Source of the DNA: Albugo candida
Lineage: Eukaryota > Oomycota > Peronosporomycetes > Albuginales > Albuginaceae
Direction of reading: 5' to 3'
Assembly: GCA_905220665.1 (NCBI GenBank)
Contig: CAJNAR010000180.1
Location: forward strand, 248,001 to 312,000
DNA: 64,000 nt
Under the pieces are notes generated by a model, which saw only the letters and a program-made list of their open reading frames with translations, was not told the origin of the DNA and did no database searches. This document shows, one piece after another, positions 24,401-36,407 of the stretch. The position numbers and the translations under genes were made by a program. The number at the start of each line of letters is the position of its first letter. Positions within the stretch are counted from its first letter, which is position 1.

Positions 24401-27400
24401 CTCAGCTCGCCGACTTGCTCGAGCAACAGAATCTATCTTTTAAGACGAGAAAAGCACGCAAAGACATCTGTAAAATGCACACGCTTGAAGACTCGACGTT
24501 GAAGCAACTGCAAGTGGAGTTATCACTCATCTAGCTACTTACTTTCATGGTGTCTCAGACTGCAACATTCTTTACTTTATCGTACCTCTGTGAACCAAGC
24601 ATACTTACGAATAAATGCAAAGTTGCTTCAAATCGCTTCGCCAAGGAGTCAGAGACGAGTCAAGTATCTCCTTCCATCCGTATGCCGAAATGGATTTGTG
24701 AAACCTTTGAGTGTCGCCGACTTGCTTGGATCCGAGTCCGTACTGATGAAAATGCTTCTCCATCAAGTGGCTGAATCGGTTTGTAGTACGGCTGTGGCTT
24801 TGCCGACACGCGCATTCAAGCTTCCCAATCCATTCATGCAACTCAAACAGATGATACGTAATGAATCGCTCTATTCCATTGGAACTTCGAGCTGGTCACA
24901 TTTATCTTCCAAAAGCTTTGGAAAGCATAGGAGTATTACACATTTCACTCTGGGGGCCTGAGTGGTGTAAGAAAGACATGTTTATTCTACCGAATGTTAT
25001 TCGAAATGTCGGCCCGCTACAGGAACACAAGCACACTACATTGGGTGACCTTCGAACTTGAGCCGTTATTACTGGTGCTGTTGGAGCATCATGCGTCCAG
25101 GGAGCTCAGACTGATTGCATTCCCATAGAAGGGAAAGTCGAAGTCATCAGAGGCGCGTGAAAGTCTTCAAGCATCTCACATACTGAGTATAACAGACAAG
25201 ATGCTGACTTTTGTGCTTCTGCGAAAACAGGACCGAGTGGTATTACTGCTGTTGCAAAATTGATCGAGCCAAGTCAAACTTTGCATGCACGCGAGTTTTT
25301 TTCGAAAGCACGGCAAAAGAATCGGATCCTACACATAATGTCCAAGAGGTGAGCCTGATATCCATTTGCCCTTTGAAGAGATTCAATTCCCATCCATCCG
25401 CACATTTTCCAGTTTGCTGGAGACCAACAAAGCTGTAATTGTTCAGCTTACGTTGGGTGTACTCAAATTACAAGGAGATAGTGGTCATTTGTAGTGAATG
25501 GAAATTCAATCAAGAGCGCTTCTCGCCCTCTAGACTTTCCTCCAGTCGCACCGATACGTGGATTTGGAGGTTGAAAATTGATGTCTTCGAAAATGAAAAG
25601 CACAATTTTGGAGACTGCCCTGACAGCAGTTGGATTGACGAGTTTCATCCCTTTGACGCTCGTACAAGAACGCGGTCGAATGATTCTTTTTCGGCTTTTT
25701 GAGGCCTCCTCGCCACTCGGAAAAGAAATGTTTACATCTTTGGATTACCCCATCCTACCGGTAGATAAAGCATCGAATATGAACATGAAGTCTCTTTCAT
25801 ACGCTGAAGACACGCAAAATATAGAAGCTTATCGTGCCAGACTCGGATTTTGGATCCACACTTGCAGCCAAGGGGATTTGAATCTGAGCTCTGTATGATC
25901 GCGTTAGAACACTCGCGAAATGATCCAAACATGGCGGTTGAGTGGATCATGAGAGAACAAGCTGTTCTCTATCAGGAGCGACAACAGATTTGACGTCTTG
26001 CTGCTGCGAGTCTGGAGTCGCGGCTTTTAAGTAAGCAGCGTTTAGAGGCTGAACACCACGATACAGACGTCTCTTTGAGATTCAAAGCCGCTAAACTTGA
26101 AAGTATATCTGGAATGCCGTTTCTTTTCGCGTATAGTGCGTTGGAAATAAACCACTGGGATCTCATTCGTGCGTCGGAATGATTAATGGAGCATGGAACT
26201 AGGTACTTTTATCAACACGATCGAATGAAATTACGTTGTGACCCGAACTAGATCGACGCAACGGAGAAGATTGGAGATGTTGCTGCATTAAATGACACGG
26301 ATCAACCAAATACTTTAGTGTCAACTTTGACCACGGAAGGTTCTAATGAAATGAGCAAAGCAGAACTGACGCTCACAATGCGAAATTTGGATGGTCTGAA
26401 TTCCAACATCATGACAGTAACATTACCTCCAATTCCGGCTAGAGCATCTTCAAATGGTTTTTCAAAGCATCAATATGTGGGGTATGCTCCATTAATTGTA
26501 GCGTATTTGCGAGCCATATGATACTGGCCGTCAGCGATACGCTAGGACCCGTTCAACAGCTCTCTACAACCGGGCAAATCGGTATATTTCGACGTTTGTA
26601 CAAGGAGACACAATCGGTTATCAGCTTTACAAGCATGGAAACTGGTTTCCTGTGGAAAAAGTGCGTCGAATCAAAAGGATTTATGATGAACTCGTGGCTG
26701 ATGTCTCGAGCATCTATGGTTTGGCGTCACAAACAGAACAAGCTCTCAGCACATTACGCCAGGTCTGTAGCAGCACAGCTACTAGAGTATTTATCAAACG
26801 GAATGTCACCCTCTTCGATTTGGGCACTTGCTGGTGTTCCTCAACCATCTGTAATCTACTAAGATTAGTGGTGGCCGTGGACATGCACAACAAAAACGAA
26901 GGATTTGTGGCGATGGATGACGACCGGTTCGAGTAAAGCTGAAGCCAGTTAGCCTTCTTGAAAGACTTCAACGGATGACGTTAGAAATTTTAGATCAAGA
27001 GTCTTCTAAGCCACTTCTGTGAAGCCCCAGCTCGCTCTCACGCTCAGAAGCGCAAATTTCTGTTGAGTCACAGGAGTTAGTATCTCGTCTCATTGTTGAC
27101 GAATGTGTATGCCATTTGGTCAAGTCAACGTTAGCTGTAGAGCAGGGCTCAGAAACTACAGACGAGCACAATCCTAGTCAATATCTCGAATTCCAGTCTC
27201 TGCATCCGTATTTCGGTGAGTGCGATTACCTCAGTGCTGTCTCCGTATCAAGCAAACTCAATCTGTTCGCCTCATTTTTGATCAACGTACCCAATTTGGA
27301 CCAACTGGCAAACCTTCCATATTCATGGATGCATCTTGCGAAGTCAAAATTGCCACTTTTGAAGTTTCCAGCACTGATATGAAATCAAATATACCCGATC

Positions 27401-30008
27401 TCTTCATCGAATCCAACAGATTTTGGTTTCGATTCGTATCAATGAACAAAGGCACGAATTTATAAGGGTTTCGCTTTCAGATCAGACCAACACTGAAAGT
27501 TAAATGGAGTAAAGAGCCTCAGGTGCTCTCAACTCTCTAGGTGGAATGGGCTTGCTGGATTTAAAACTTCCTGCTGAACGATTCAATCGCGCTTAAGAAT
27601 GGTAGACCTGTTGATGATCATAACATCTTCAAGCTCTCGTGCGATAGATACATTCACCGGACGCACCATTTATAAATCGGATCCTGCGTATACTGGTACA
27701 ACTATTGCGTACCCCTCTGTTTTTTTCAAGCGCTACAACACCGGATCTAAAACCGGTAAAGAACATTGGGAAGCGTGCTTTACAACGTGCTAAGAAACAG
27801 CGCCGAGTGCTAGGATCAAAGGATGTGTGTTTTTCCCCGGGCAATTGCTACGAAAACTTGACCTTGGTATTGTTACAGAGACAGGGACACAGGAATTCAA
27901 AAAGCAGTCTCGAACGCATACTGCTATTTTATCGGATAGTAGTGCAACGCTAACAGCAATACCCGTTCCTGTCCCTCCACATGGACGTGATGCATTCCAG
28001 TGTTTAGCTGACACGGCATCCATAGTCCGATTTCTTCTGAATGAATCTTCTCATCTTCCCCAGCGTCTCCTTCCGTCTATCTGGCTGGGCATACATGGAA
28101 GATGTAAAGTGCTGGAGACCAGCCATCCGTACGATTTATATGAAATTCATGAATTAATCTGCTTCCCAATGGCTCAGTCTTTTCTGGTCTTTTTGGATCC
28201 GCACTGTGAGACGAAAAGTGATGGTGTCTTGGATCTGGAATCTATTGCGTTGGCACCAATGTCGCATGTAGATGATACCGGCACCCAATTTGATATATTG
28301 GATTTCAGGAATTTCGAACAACGCGACGATTTAGCGGGCCATGCACGGAAAAGTGCTGGCCCGTTGAACCGGTTGAACTGGCTGGCGATATCTTGCATAC
28401 GAATGCAACAAGCTTTTATGCAATCGTACTCGCTGGTATCGAGGTCGGGATACTAGAAGGGAAGCAAATGAAGGAGGTTTCGACTCTCGTTTTAGAAGCT
28501 CTTCAATCAAAACTCTCCGCGAAGCAAACTACCCTTACCAGCAAAGACTACGTATTTCCAGGACGTGCTTTTGAGGCTCAGCTGATTGAATGCATCAAGA
28601 CAAATGTGGAAAAGCCTGAGGTCGTATGGAGGACACAATGGATTCTCTCAACACGCATACGACCATAAAAATTTCGACTAAGTACACAAGTAGATGCTCT
28701 TCGGTACTCCTTATTATTCGATACAAATCTGGTGGATTTTCATCTTCAATGTGCCTTCGTAAAGCACTTGAATCAATGCCTTCTTGAAGCTCGTCCGTAC
28801 ATCGAGCTTAGTGCAATTGGGTCACTAATTCGTCAGCTCAGCCACTGCTTTTTTGATATGAAGAACAAAATAATGAGGCAGCCACCGAAGAAACCGAGTT
28901 CACTGGAGAGAGTAGAAATATTAATGCACGCATTACGCTCGATCGATTACAAGTGGCGGAATCACGAGACGATTGAGAAGTTGAGCCGTATTTTTTTAGT
29001 TTTTTTTTGCACAGACGTTCCGACAATTACGTGACGTAAATACTGCAGTCTTTGGACGCAAAATTGACAGTAAAGGACGTCTATTCAACGTTAAGTTTCG
29101 TGGGGAAGAAGGAGGCGATTGGGGCCGAGTGTATCGGGGGAAAAAACTCCATGGTGGATGATCCTTTCTCACCTCATTTCAATCTTTTTGTGCTGTACCC
29201 TAATGGCCAACACGATACCGCTGCGAATAGAAGCATGTATCTCCCACATTCGAGATGTGATTCTCCAGTGGCTATGCAGATGTACAAACCTGTCGGTGAA
29301 TTACTGGGTGATCGACGCCATTTGAAAGACATGGATGCGATGTTCATGCAAATCATAGACGGGATTAGAAATTGCGAGTCAGACGGCATTTCTCACCAAG
29401 AGGAGTTTGAACGAGCTTCCCAGAATGAAGGACTGGATTCACGTGTTACTGCGTTCGATTGTACTGAGAAGGAAGTGGAATTCATCGCAAATGGCAAAGA
29501 ATTTAGTGTCACTTTTGAAAGTCGGCAAGAATGTTGTGCGTTGGAGGAGCAATATTTATTAAGAGAAGCTACGGTTCAGATATCAGCTACAGCCCGGGGG
29601 ATTCGAATGTGTGTTTCCTCGACGCGTGGTCACGCTATTAGCCTGGAAAAAATGGAGCTTCTGACGTGTGGCTCGCCTAGGATTGACATCGCTATGTGGA
29701 GACAGCACACTCGATATGAAGGCTTTACCGAATCGAATGATACAGTACAATTGTTTTGGAAAGCACTAGAGCAGTTTTTAGATGAACAGCGATCCGATTT
29801 TGTTCGCTTTGCATGGGGACGGAGTCGATTGCCTCCTGGGAAATTGCTTCGCCATGCAACGTTGATATTTCGATGCTCAAGGCAGTCCTGATTTATAGAA
29901 CATAAACTCATTATCTGAGGTGCTGGTATTCACCATAAGTTCCAGACTCTTAATAATAAGCTCAAGTGCCGGAAACGTTTACAGCCCAAATTAATCACTT
30001 GGGGATAG
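21475..30008 (+). pseudogene. Giant HECT-type E3 ubiquitin ligase pseudogene (HERC-like, multi-domain)
   Basis: Collinear plus-strand pieces in alternating frames form one very large protein. There is a LamG/lectin-like domain (22975-23415, with FTIDTW...GTCSIFA and RVGCWISDSNDNLGG...IRFWK). A UBA-like helix follows at 25895-25955 (MIALEHSRNDPNMAVEWIM, then TGA at 25991). Two CUB-like modules come next (27195-27480 with LHPYFGECDY; 27827-28456 with LETSHPYDLYEIHELICFP). Last is a HECT domain: LFNVKFRGEEGGDWGRVYRG near 29.1 kb, LYPNGQHDTAANRSMYLP...MQMYKPVGELLG at 29190-29310, and ELLTCGSPRIDI...TRYEG...FVRFAWGRSRLPPGK at 29650-29850. HECT ligases pass ubiquitin from an internal Cys to substrates. 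The reading continues in frame beyond a TGA (29889-29891) to 30008, but the active-site segment reads GAGIHHKFQ (29919-29945) where 'xAxTCFxxLxLP' is expected, so the Cys is gone. Many frameshifts and stops make it a pseudogene. The exact start is unclear. Confidence 0.85.
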
Positions 30009-31046
30009 GAGGGAGTTTCAAAGTATGAACTTAATATTTCAAAACACTGCATATTGCAAAAATTCAAAAAAGATTACTTGATACTCGAATGGAAAATATC
30101 GGGCATAATGACAATAGACTGGACCGATCAAACAGATTTTTAATTTTTTCGTTGCAATCAAAATAGTGATATAAGGATTACTCAAAAGACACTTATCTTA
30201 TAAGGCATTTACATTCTCAAATACATTAGCATTGCTGCATCTAAGAAAGATTTTGTGTATCAATATTACTGGAAGTACGTACGAAAAATTGAAATGTATC
30301 TGGCGTATTTTGAAAAAGTACAAGTTGCTCGTTTAGGTAGATTATCGTCGTTGTGGAAAGCAAATATTTGAATTGCTGGTGTCAAAAAATTGAAGTGCTG
30401 TATTTGCAGTAATGTACAGTTGATCGGCCAAAATGAACGTCAACATCATCGTGGCAAATCTTGTAATTAACATTACGACACATCCGAAGCCGCCTGTCTC
30501 CAAGATAGTTGATAGAATGTTCAGTATTTCTTATACGTTTTACTCCAGTGCATTATGCCGCACTCAATAGGAATTTATTTTTTCAAACCATTACGTCCCA
30601 CAGAAAAGTCATCATTAGTTGAGATGCAACAAACAGGACGTTGTTCTTTAGAACAACTTTCAAACGTCATGCAAACAAGAAATTTAGCATCCTTAAGTGT
30701 CGTCCAATGATAACGGCTCTGAATATGTATCTTTCTCGAATCGTTGGGTTCTTCTTAATCAATCACACGAGCTAGTGCCAATAAATGTAAATGAAAAGGA
30801 TATTAGTGAATATCAATCAATTTCACAGAGCCGTATCGCGTGTCTCCTTCCGCAAAAAGACGTGGGTCAGATATCAAATCCCTTGCTTCCTACCAATATT
30901 TCCATGGTCCGGTTGGAGTGTGCAGACTCTATGTTAATGACAGCCGCTGTAAAATAAACGTTTTGCGCGCATCTGTAATAGACGAAACATCGCAGCCGCA
31001 TCAGATCAGAAAGAAAACTAGAATAGACAGTTGTGCTGAAATCAAT
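30009..31046. other. Spacer between HECT pseudogene and Gypsy LTR
   Basis: AT-rich spacer. A frame at 30697-30957 (+) has coding-like composition (for example SQSRIACLLPQKDVGQ) but no ATG start, being closed by a stop directly upstream, and no recognised domain. Nothing else is visible. Confidence 0.3.
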
Positions 31047-31221
31047 TGTTGCATGCTCGCACCCACAAATGCAGCCTCGCCACTCTTCTTCACACGGCTT
31101 CCGTGTGGTGTCTTAGTCATTGTCTTATTCTTGGCTAAAAACAATCTCTGACCCCGAGTCCACTCCATGTTACCCGCAAATCCGCTAGGTACTCAGACCC
31201 GGCTCCGGTCCGGACCCAACA
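31047..31221 (-). repeat. Gypsy 3' LTR
   Basis: A 175-bp copy of the LTR at 36233-36407. The segment just inside it (31222-31245), read on the minus strand, ends in CTTTTGGGGGAAT. This G-rich run is a plausible remnant of the polypurine tract. Confidence 0.92.
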
Positions 31222-31241
31222 ATTCCCCCAAAAGACAAGTT

Positions 31242-32671
31242 CAACTTTTTGATGATATCTTTTATGACTGGGTTTACCTGGTGGCGCAATGCATACGCTC
31301 GGAGCACCACAGGAACATCTTCTTGCAATAGAATAACGGGTTACCATGGGTTTGCGTTGTCATCCAGGCCACACCACTTGACCACCATGTCATGGTTAGG
31401 GGAATTCCTATTCGGACGACAGGTGCGAAATTCTCCATCACGTGACCCTCAATATTGTGAGCGACATGGTCCAGCAGGACACCTTAAACATTCGAATCCG
31501 TGTCCGCATAAAAGTTCAGACGACTAGCGTGGGCTTCGCGCTACTTGCAAGTGATACGATTTCGCACTGTGAAAGTCGAGTACGAGGTGGATCCTGTCAC
31601 CGTCGCTGGCCCGCTCCAACGAGCACGGAGTTTGTCGCGTTTCGTCTTCCAGACGTCAGTGTACAAAACATAGTCACCAATGCTGAATTGTGTCATTCGC
31701 CTCCACGCCGACCATTCCGACGAGGACGCTCCGCATCTCGCTGCGGAACGCGCGTTAAAGGCATGGATCTGTTCAAATTCACCACGCTCACACGAAGATT
31801 TTCAAATTCCAGCACTTGCAACTCCTGAATTCGTTTCAACGTCATTGTCGGGAATGAACAGCTAGGCTATACGATGGTCTTGACGGGATTGCAACGCGCC
31901 ATCCCTGTCATTACCGTCACCGGTGCTTCACCTCCCAAGGACGGCTAAACAGACTGGTCAAGAACGTACCCAAAAAAACAATCGTGGACAGTCACGCAGA
32001 TGAATGCGTAATTCACTCGCGAGGGCACGAAAACACGAAGGAGCTCTTTGTTGACCACTTCAACAGTTCCGTTTGCCCATGGGCATCGTGTAGCCGTAAG
32101 TGATGGTAGGCTCCCAGGGAATGACGAAGGTCCTCGATCACTGCATTCTTGAAATGAGATCCTTGATCGCTAACCCAGCGGTAACATATCACAAGTGATG
32201 AAAACCAATGCAGCAATACCTCGCGTGTGGTTAAGGCGTCTGCATCGGCCACGGCTTTGAGCCACACATACTTAGAGGCATCGTCTTTCACCAGTAGAAT
32301 GTAGCGCTGTCCCGTATTTGAATTTTCAATATACACATAGTCCCAGTGTATCAAGTCGTTTTCGGCTTCGTACAATGGAGCCCATCTCCAAGAACTCGAA
32401 GAACTGTTCCTTCCGTTGCACTACAGTTCAAACATTTCCTGACAAACATCTGGACATCTTGCTTCAATGTTTTCCATTCGTAAATTTCGGCCACGTTTTG
32501 AGTCGTCATATCGACTCCGCGATGGTCATCGATACCAAAATAGGCCACTACACACAGTCCGGCCTGAAGCTCGGACGCCTCGTCTGGGATCCATATTTTT
32601 CCCGATCCCACACGGCACACTCCATCAAGCTGTTGATCCAAATAGGTTTTTGCCCCTTGCTGAGATTTCAT
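31242..32671 (-). pseudogene. Gypsy integrase with chromo-like C-terminal domain
   Basis: 32671-32351 carries the zinc-binding domain (HRGV...DVQMFVRKCLNC). 32375-32013 has the catalytic core with all three acidic residues recognisable: IHWDYVYIE, WVSDQGSHFKN and HGQTELLKW. From about 31720 to 31600 the C-terminal barrel reads IGDYVLYTDVWKTKRDKL and ARWSGPATV. From about 31390 to 31242 GLDDNANPW...DVPVVLRAYALRHQ resembles the chromodomain signature 'GxxxxxxTWEPxxxLxxDxPxxxxxx' of chromoviruses, which target integration to chromatin. Stops interrupt it. Confidence 0.85.
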
Positions 32672-33159
32672 TGTTTCACCAATGTTCGACCATACGAAAT
32701 CCGATTCAAAACTTGAAGACAGTGGGTGGGGTTCTTGTTAGATCGCGCAGCCTGTTTGCACGGACGATCCCTATTTGGATAAAATATTCGCACATATATT
32801 TTCCACTTTTGCAATGTCGTGAATTTCATACTGATTTTCATCAGAAGGATGACCAGCCCCTGCAACTTTTCGGCCGTGAAATTCGGTACACTTGCGATGA
32901 TACTGTGAGGGTTGAATATGTACCTCGGATTACGATTACCAGTGCACAAATGGAATCCACTTGGTCAGTGGAGCAAGTCACCGGGACGGCGACACGCTTC
33001 CACAATCGTGCAAGCCTCTGTTTCCACGATTGTCCATTTTAGGGAAGCGCCACTGATAGTTCCAGTCAAAAAGATTAAAGGCTGGTGATCTTGATCGTCC
33101 AAGCTCTTAGTTATGTCTATTTTCGGAACTTGAGTGATGACAGCTCCCCAATGACGCTA

Positions 33160-34313
33160 TTAGGCATCCGTGAACACGCAAAGTTGTTTTGTTATGTCCA
33201 GGTGAGATAACTTCACTGATTTCGGCAAAGCCTTTTTTGCAAGTTCGAGGCATAGTTCATCTTTCTCCGTCCAACCTATCGCCTCCACATTGACTCTTTT
33301 GGCTTGTGGAATTTTATGCCTTCCAGCTACCTTGTAGGCTCGTTCCATGAAATCTGCTAGTGTTGCCAGTATGCGGTTATAGCCTGAAATTGACGAACGC
33401 AGCCATCCAAAACCACACAGGAACCGTTGCAACTCTTGTCCATTTGCTGGCGACGATAGATTTACTAATGCAGCGTTACGCACCGGATTATGTTTCCCAC
33501 CATTTCTGCTGAGAAGGCGGCAGCACTATTTTGCCTCCTGCTGGAAAAAACTGCATTTGCTCGGGTTCAGCTTGAAACGCTTCGTTTCGCATACTTTGAG
33601 CGGTTTTTTTAATTATGTCAGCAGGTATTTCTCAGTGCTTCCATATCAAAGTATATCATCCAACCGTATCAGTAACCCCTTGTACAGCAGATCTGGAAAC
33701 ATTTCCCGGACAGTCGCTTGGCAGCAGGACACACTGGTTGTGCCTCCCATAAGAACTCTTACTGGGGTGTACACACCCATTCCGACAAAAACCTGAACAA
33801 CTCCTGAAAGCTTTCATCCCTTAGGGACTGCCAATAGCCTTTGAAACGTTCCAATAAAAAGTAAACTTTTGAGTCTTGAAGGTGATCAAAGATCGCTTCA
33901 ATCATAGGCGTGGGTCACAGTACTCGCTCTGTCTAGGCATTTACCACCCGCACGTCCATAGTCATCCGAACCTTTTCAATACCAGGCTTCTTAAAAATGA
34001 GCGGGAGAGATGACCAAGGACTCTGGGGGTTCCTGTAACACAATTCTGCAACCACCAATTCGTTTAGGTGTTCACGCATAGATTGGCTGTGAGCTAGCGG
34101 GTATCTGCGAGCCTTGCATTGTACCGGTTTTGCACCCTCTTCCAACCGCATCTCTAGAGGTGGTAGGTCGCCTAGTGGGTCATTTTGTAGTCGCACTCGA
34201 GAACAATCCTGATACATCAGGGGTATCCTTTGAAGGTCACTGGCAAATCCGTCACTGTATCCATGCACCTTCGCTTCTGCAACCTTGTTCCTCAGTAGCA
34301 GCTGTACCTCCAA
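33160..34313 (-). pseudogene. Gypsy reverse transcriptase and start of RNase H
   Basis: 34313-33933 gives the RT fingers: ARRYPLAHSQSMREHLNELV, SPWSSLPLIFKKPG and VRMTMDVRVVNA. A different frame from about 33930 to 33640 gives IEAIFDHLQDSKVYF, GYWQ...ESFQELF, VCTPVRVLMGGTTS and RLDDIL, the catalytic 'xxDD' block (the family usually has YxDD or WLDD). 33483-33160 supplies the thumb/connection (ELQRFLCGFGWLRSSISGYN) and ends at CVFTDA, the first catalytic Asp of RNase H. Frameshifts separate the blocks. Confidence 0.88.
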
Positions 34314-34526
34314 ATGATCTTGTTCCTGAACTTCCGGAAACCAGCTTGTTTCTTCAGCTCTTACGAAAACTTGCTCCTCCTACGTAAGACCGACTTCTTC
34401 ATGCTCTATGCAAGCACCGACAGTCTCACCTTGTAACTCGCCTTCACTTTCAACGCGATCAAAATCCACATGCTGCATACGCAGCCTTGTGTCATGTAAC
34501 ATCTGGCGTGGATCGTAGCCTAATCA

Positions 34527-34877
34527 CTAGAGAACCTCCTTCCCTAGTAGGTCCTGCCCCAGTCCAATCGGCAAATCCTTTTCCACAGTCCAGCAAGCAA
34601 AATTTCGCAATAACAAATATCCCGCGTCCGTCGGCAAATTGAAATTTAGCTTCACCACTTGATGTATTTTCGACTTTTGCTGGTAAATACTCTGAATTTT
34701 AATCGGTTTTGCAAGATCTTGAAAGGTTAGCCACCCTCCCTTTTGTCGAAGCTGGGCTATGAGTGATGGTGTAACAACTGATTCGTTCGCATCACTGTCC
34801 AAAGAGATCACAACTTCAACTTCGTGATCCTGTGCAATCGAGCCCAATATAGTCCTTTTTGGCTTCTCGGAGACCAC
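34527..34877 (-). pseudogene. Gypsy aspartic protease relic
   Basis: The frame VVISLDSDANESVVTPSLIA corresponds to the retropepsin active site 'xxLDSGAxxxxVxPxL', but reads D-S-D where D-S/T-G is needed. The Gly-to-Asp change would disrupt the catalytic loop. The rest of the frame has the expected alternation of strands for a retroviral protease. It lies between gag and RT as expected. Confidence 0.7.
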
Positions 34878-35191
34878 TGCCCCAATCTTACGATTACCAG
34901 GACTGGGCTTCCGAGGTTTTTCTGGTAATTCTTATCGAATACCTGCCTTGCTTCATCTGCAGTGACACTCGGGCAGTGAAACACTCCGTGGTCCTTTGAG
35001 CCAGACTCGTAACATACATCGCGTGTGCTCGTTCTTCTTTTCTCACCCTCGCTTCTTCACAAGATGTTTTCGGAACTTAGTTTTGATTTGGCAGCCTTTC
35101 GTTCCATCGGTCTATCGGCCAATAACTTGGAACGACTATCGTCCGGTAATAAGGACTTAAACTTGAGAAGGCTTTGTAACTGTATCTTGCT

Positions 35192-36184
35192 CTAGTCCAC
35201 GAAAAGCACTGTGGATCTTCTCATGGCCTTATTTTGGCTTTTCTTTCGCTCTCTCTGAATCATCTTCGGGAATGTCGTCGGACGCAGCGCATTAGGGTGG
35301 TGGTCCAATGCCATCTTCGGCTCGTTCACTGGGAACATCTGCAAATCATGCGTGTCCAGCATTTTTATATAGTCAGCCAGTAAACGCATCACTCTTGAGT
35401 CCGCATCCTGCAGGTTTGTGTCCATGCTGAGCCGTCTCGCATCTATATTCAGTTTTTTGTGGTCATTCTTATCGGACGTCCGCGCGGAGAGGAAATAATC
35501 CAACCAATCCTGTTCCTTGATATCCACCTCCCACTTTTGCAACTCGAATTGACAAATCCGGTTTAGCACTTTGTGGTCGATGCATGCACCAACAGGCATC
35601 AGGAACACGCGACAGTGCTCCCATTAAGCAACCTAACGCGGCGATCGTACACCATGTACAGATCCATAAATTTCCTTTTTTCTTGCTTTGTACTACCCAT
35701 ATACATCGGGGTTACAGGCATATCGCCTCAGTGGCCAGCGGCACACGATCCGAGCGATTGTCCCTCATATCCTCTATAGACTGCTCAACCTGATTGACGA
35801 AAAGTCCCAACGCGCTTCACTAGCCGCACGCGAGCGCTCCTCGAGGAAAGATATTTTGTTCTGCTGGACTCCCATTGTCTCAGCTACCTCTTTCAACGCT
35901 TGGAACTGACAGGCCAGAAACTCTATCTGTTGCCCTATTTTCCGCATAATGGCTTGCTGCTGCTCATTCAGCGCCAGCTGATTCTGATATTGCTGGGCCA
36001 AATATGCTTGCGTCGATTGCGCTATCACCTCCCTCTGGGACTGTTTCTCCGCAGTAGCCAGGCCGATTGACTTCTGCAATGAGCTATCGGGTATGACCCG
36101 CCTGGTTTGTGTTTTCATGATGTTTTGGATGACATGCTCCTCTCCACTTCGCAGAGAAGTATGTAGTCTGTCGTCGCCATTCAT
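35192..36184 (-). pseudogene. gag: Gypsy gag region
   Basis: Starts at the ATG at 36184, 49 bp inside the 5' LTR. The first part (to 35774) carries a glutamine-rich coiled-coil-like stretch (AYLAQQYQNQLALNEQQQAI). The second part (35192-35608, other frame) is a capsid-like helical segment (FELQKWEVDIKEQDWLDYFL). No zinc knuckle was recognised after it; a short Cys/His-containing region near 34.95-35.05 kb on the minus strand is a possible degraded one. A frameshift between the two parts makes it non-functional. Confidence 0.75.
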
Positions 36185-36232
36185 GACGACACTCTTGACT
36201 GATAGCACGATACTTTCTGCTAAAAAATTATT

Positions 36233-36407
36233 TGTTGCAAGCTCGCACTCACAAATGCAGCCTCGCTGCTCTTCTTCACACGGCTTCCGTGTGGTGTATT
36301 ACTCCGTGTCTTATTATTGGCTAAAAACAATCTCCTATCCCGCGTCCACTTCGTGTTACCCGTAAATCCGCTAGGTACTCAGACCCGGCTCCGTTCTGGA
36401 CCCAGCA
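36233..36407 (-). repeat. Gypsy 5' LTR
   Basis: A 175-bp direct repeat of 31047-31221, reading TG...CA on the minus strand. It shares the CACACGGCTTCCGTGTGG palindrome with the other LTR; this inverted repeat could form a hairpin in the LTR transcript. Confidence 0.93.

Larger units (their letters stand above)
31047..36407 (-). mobile_element. Gypsy-type LTR retrotransposon, complete but inactive, chromo-like
   Basis: A 5.36-kb element read on the minus strand. The 5' LTR is at 36233-36407 and the 3' LTR at 31047-31221. Internal order is gag, protease, reverse transcriptase, RNase H, integrase and chromo-like domain, the order diagnostic of Ty3/Gypsy. Both LTRs are 175 bp, bounded by TG...CA, and differ at about 19 positions by my manual alignment (near 89% identity), so the insertion is not recent. 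All coding domains are broken by frameshifts. The flanking 5-mers (TCAAT left, TTCAT right) do not form a clean target-site duplication. No standard tRNA primer-binding site is evident directly inside the 5' LTR. Confidence 0.92.

Noticed and set aside
22700..29100. Explaining the HECT gene's frame changes as introns
   Set aside because: At the junctions examined, for example around 23137-23174, GT...AG pairs are absent or too close together to be introns. Stops inside conserved motifs also argue for decay.
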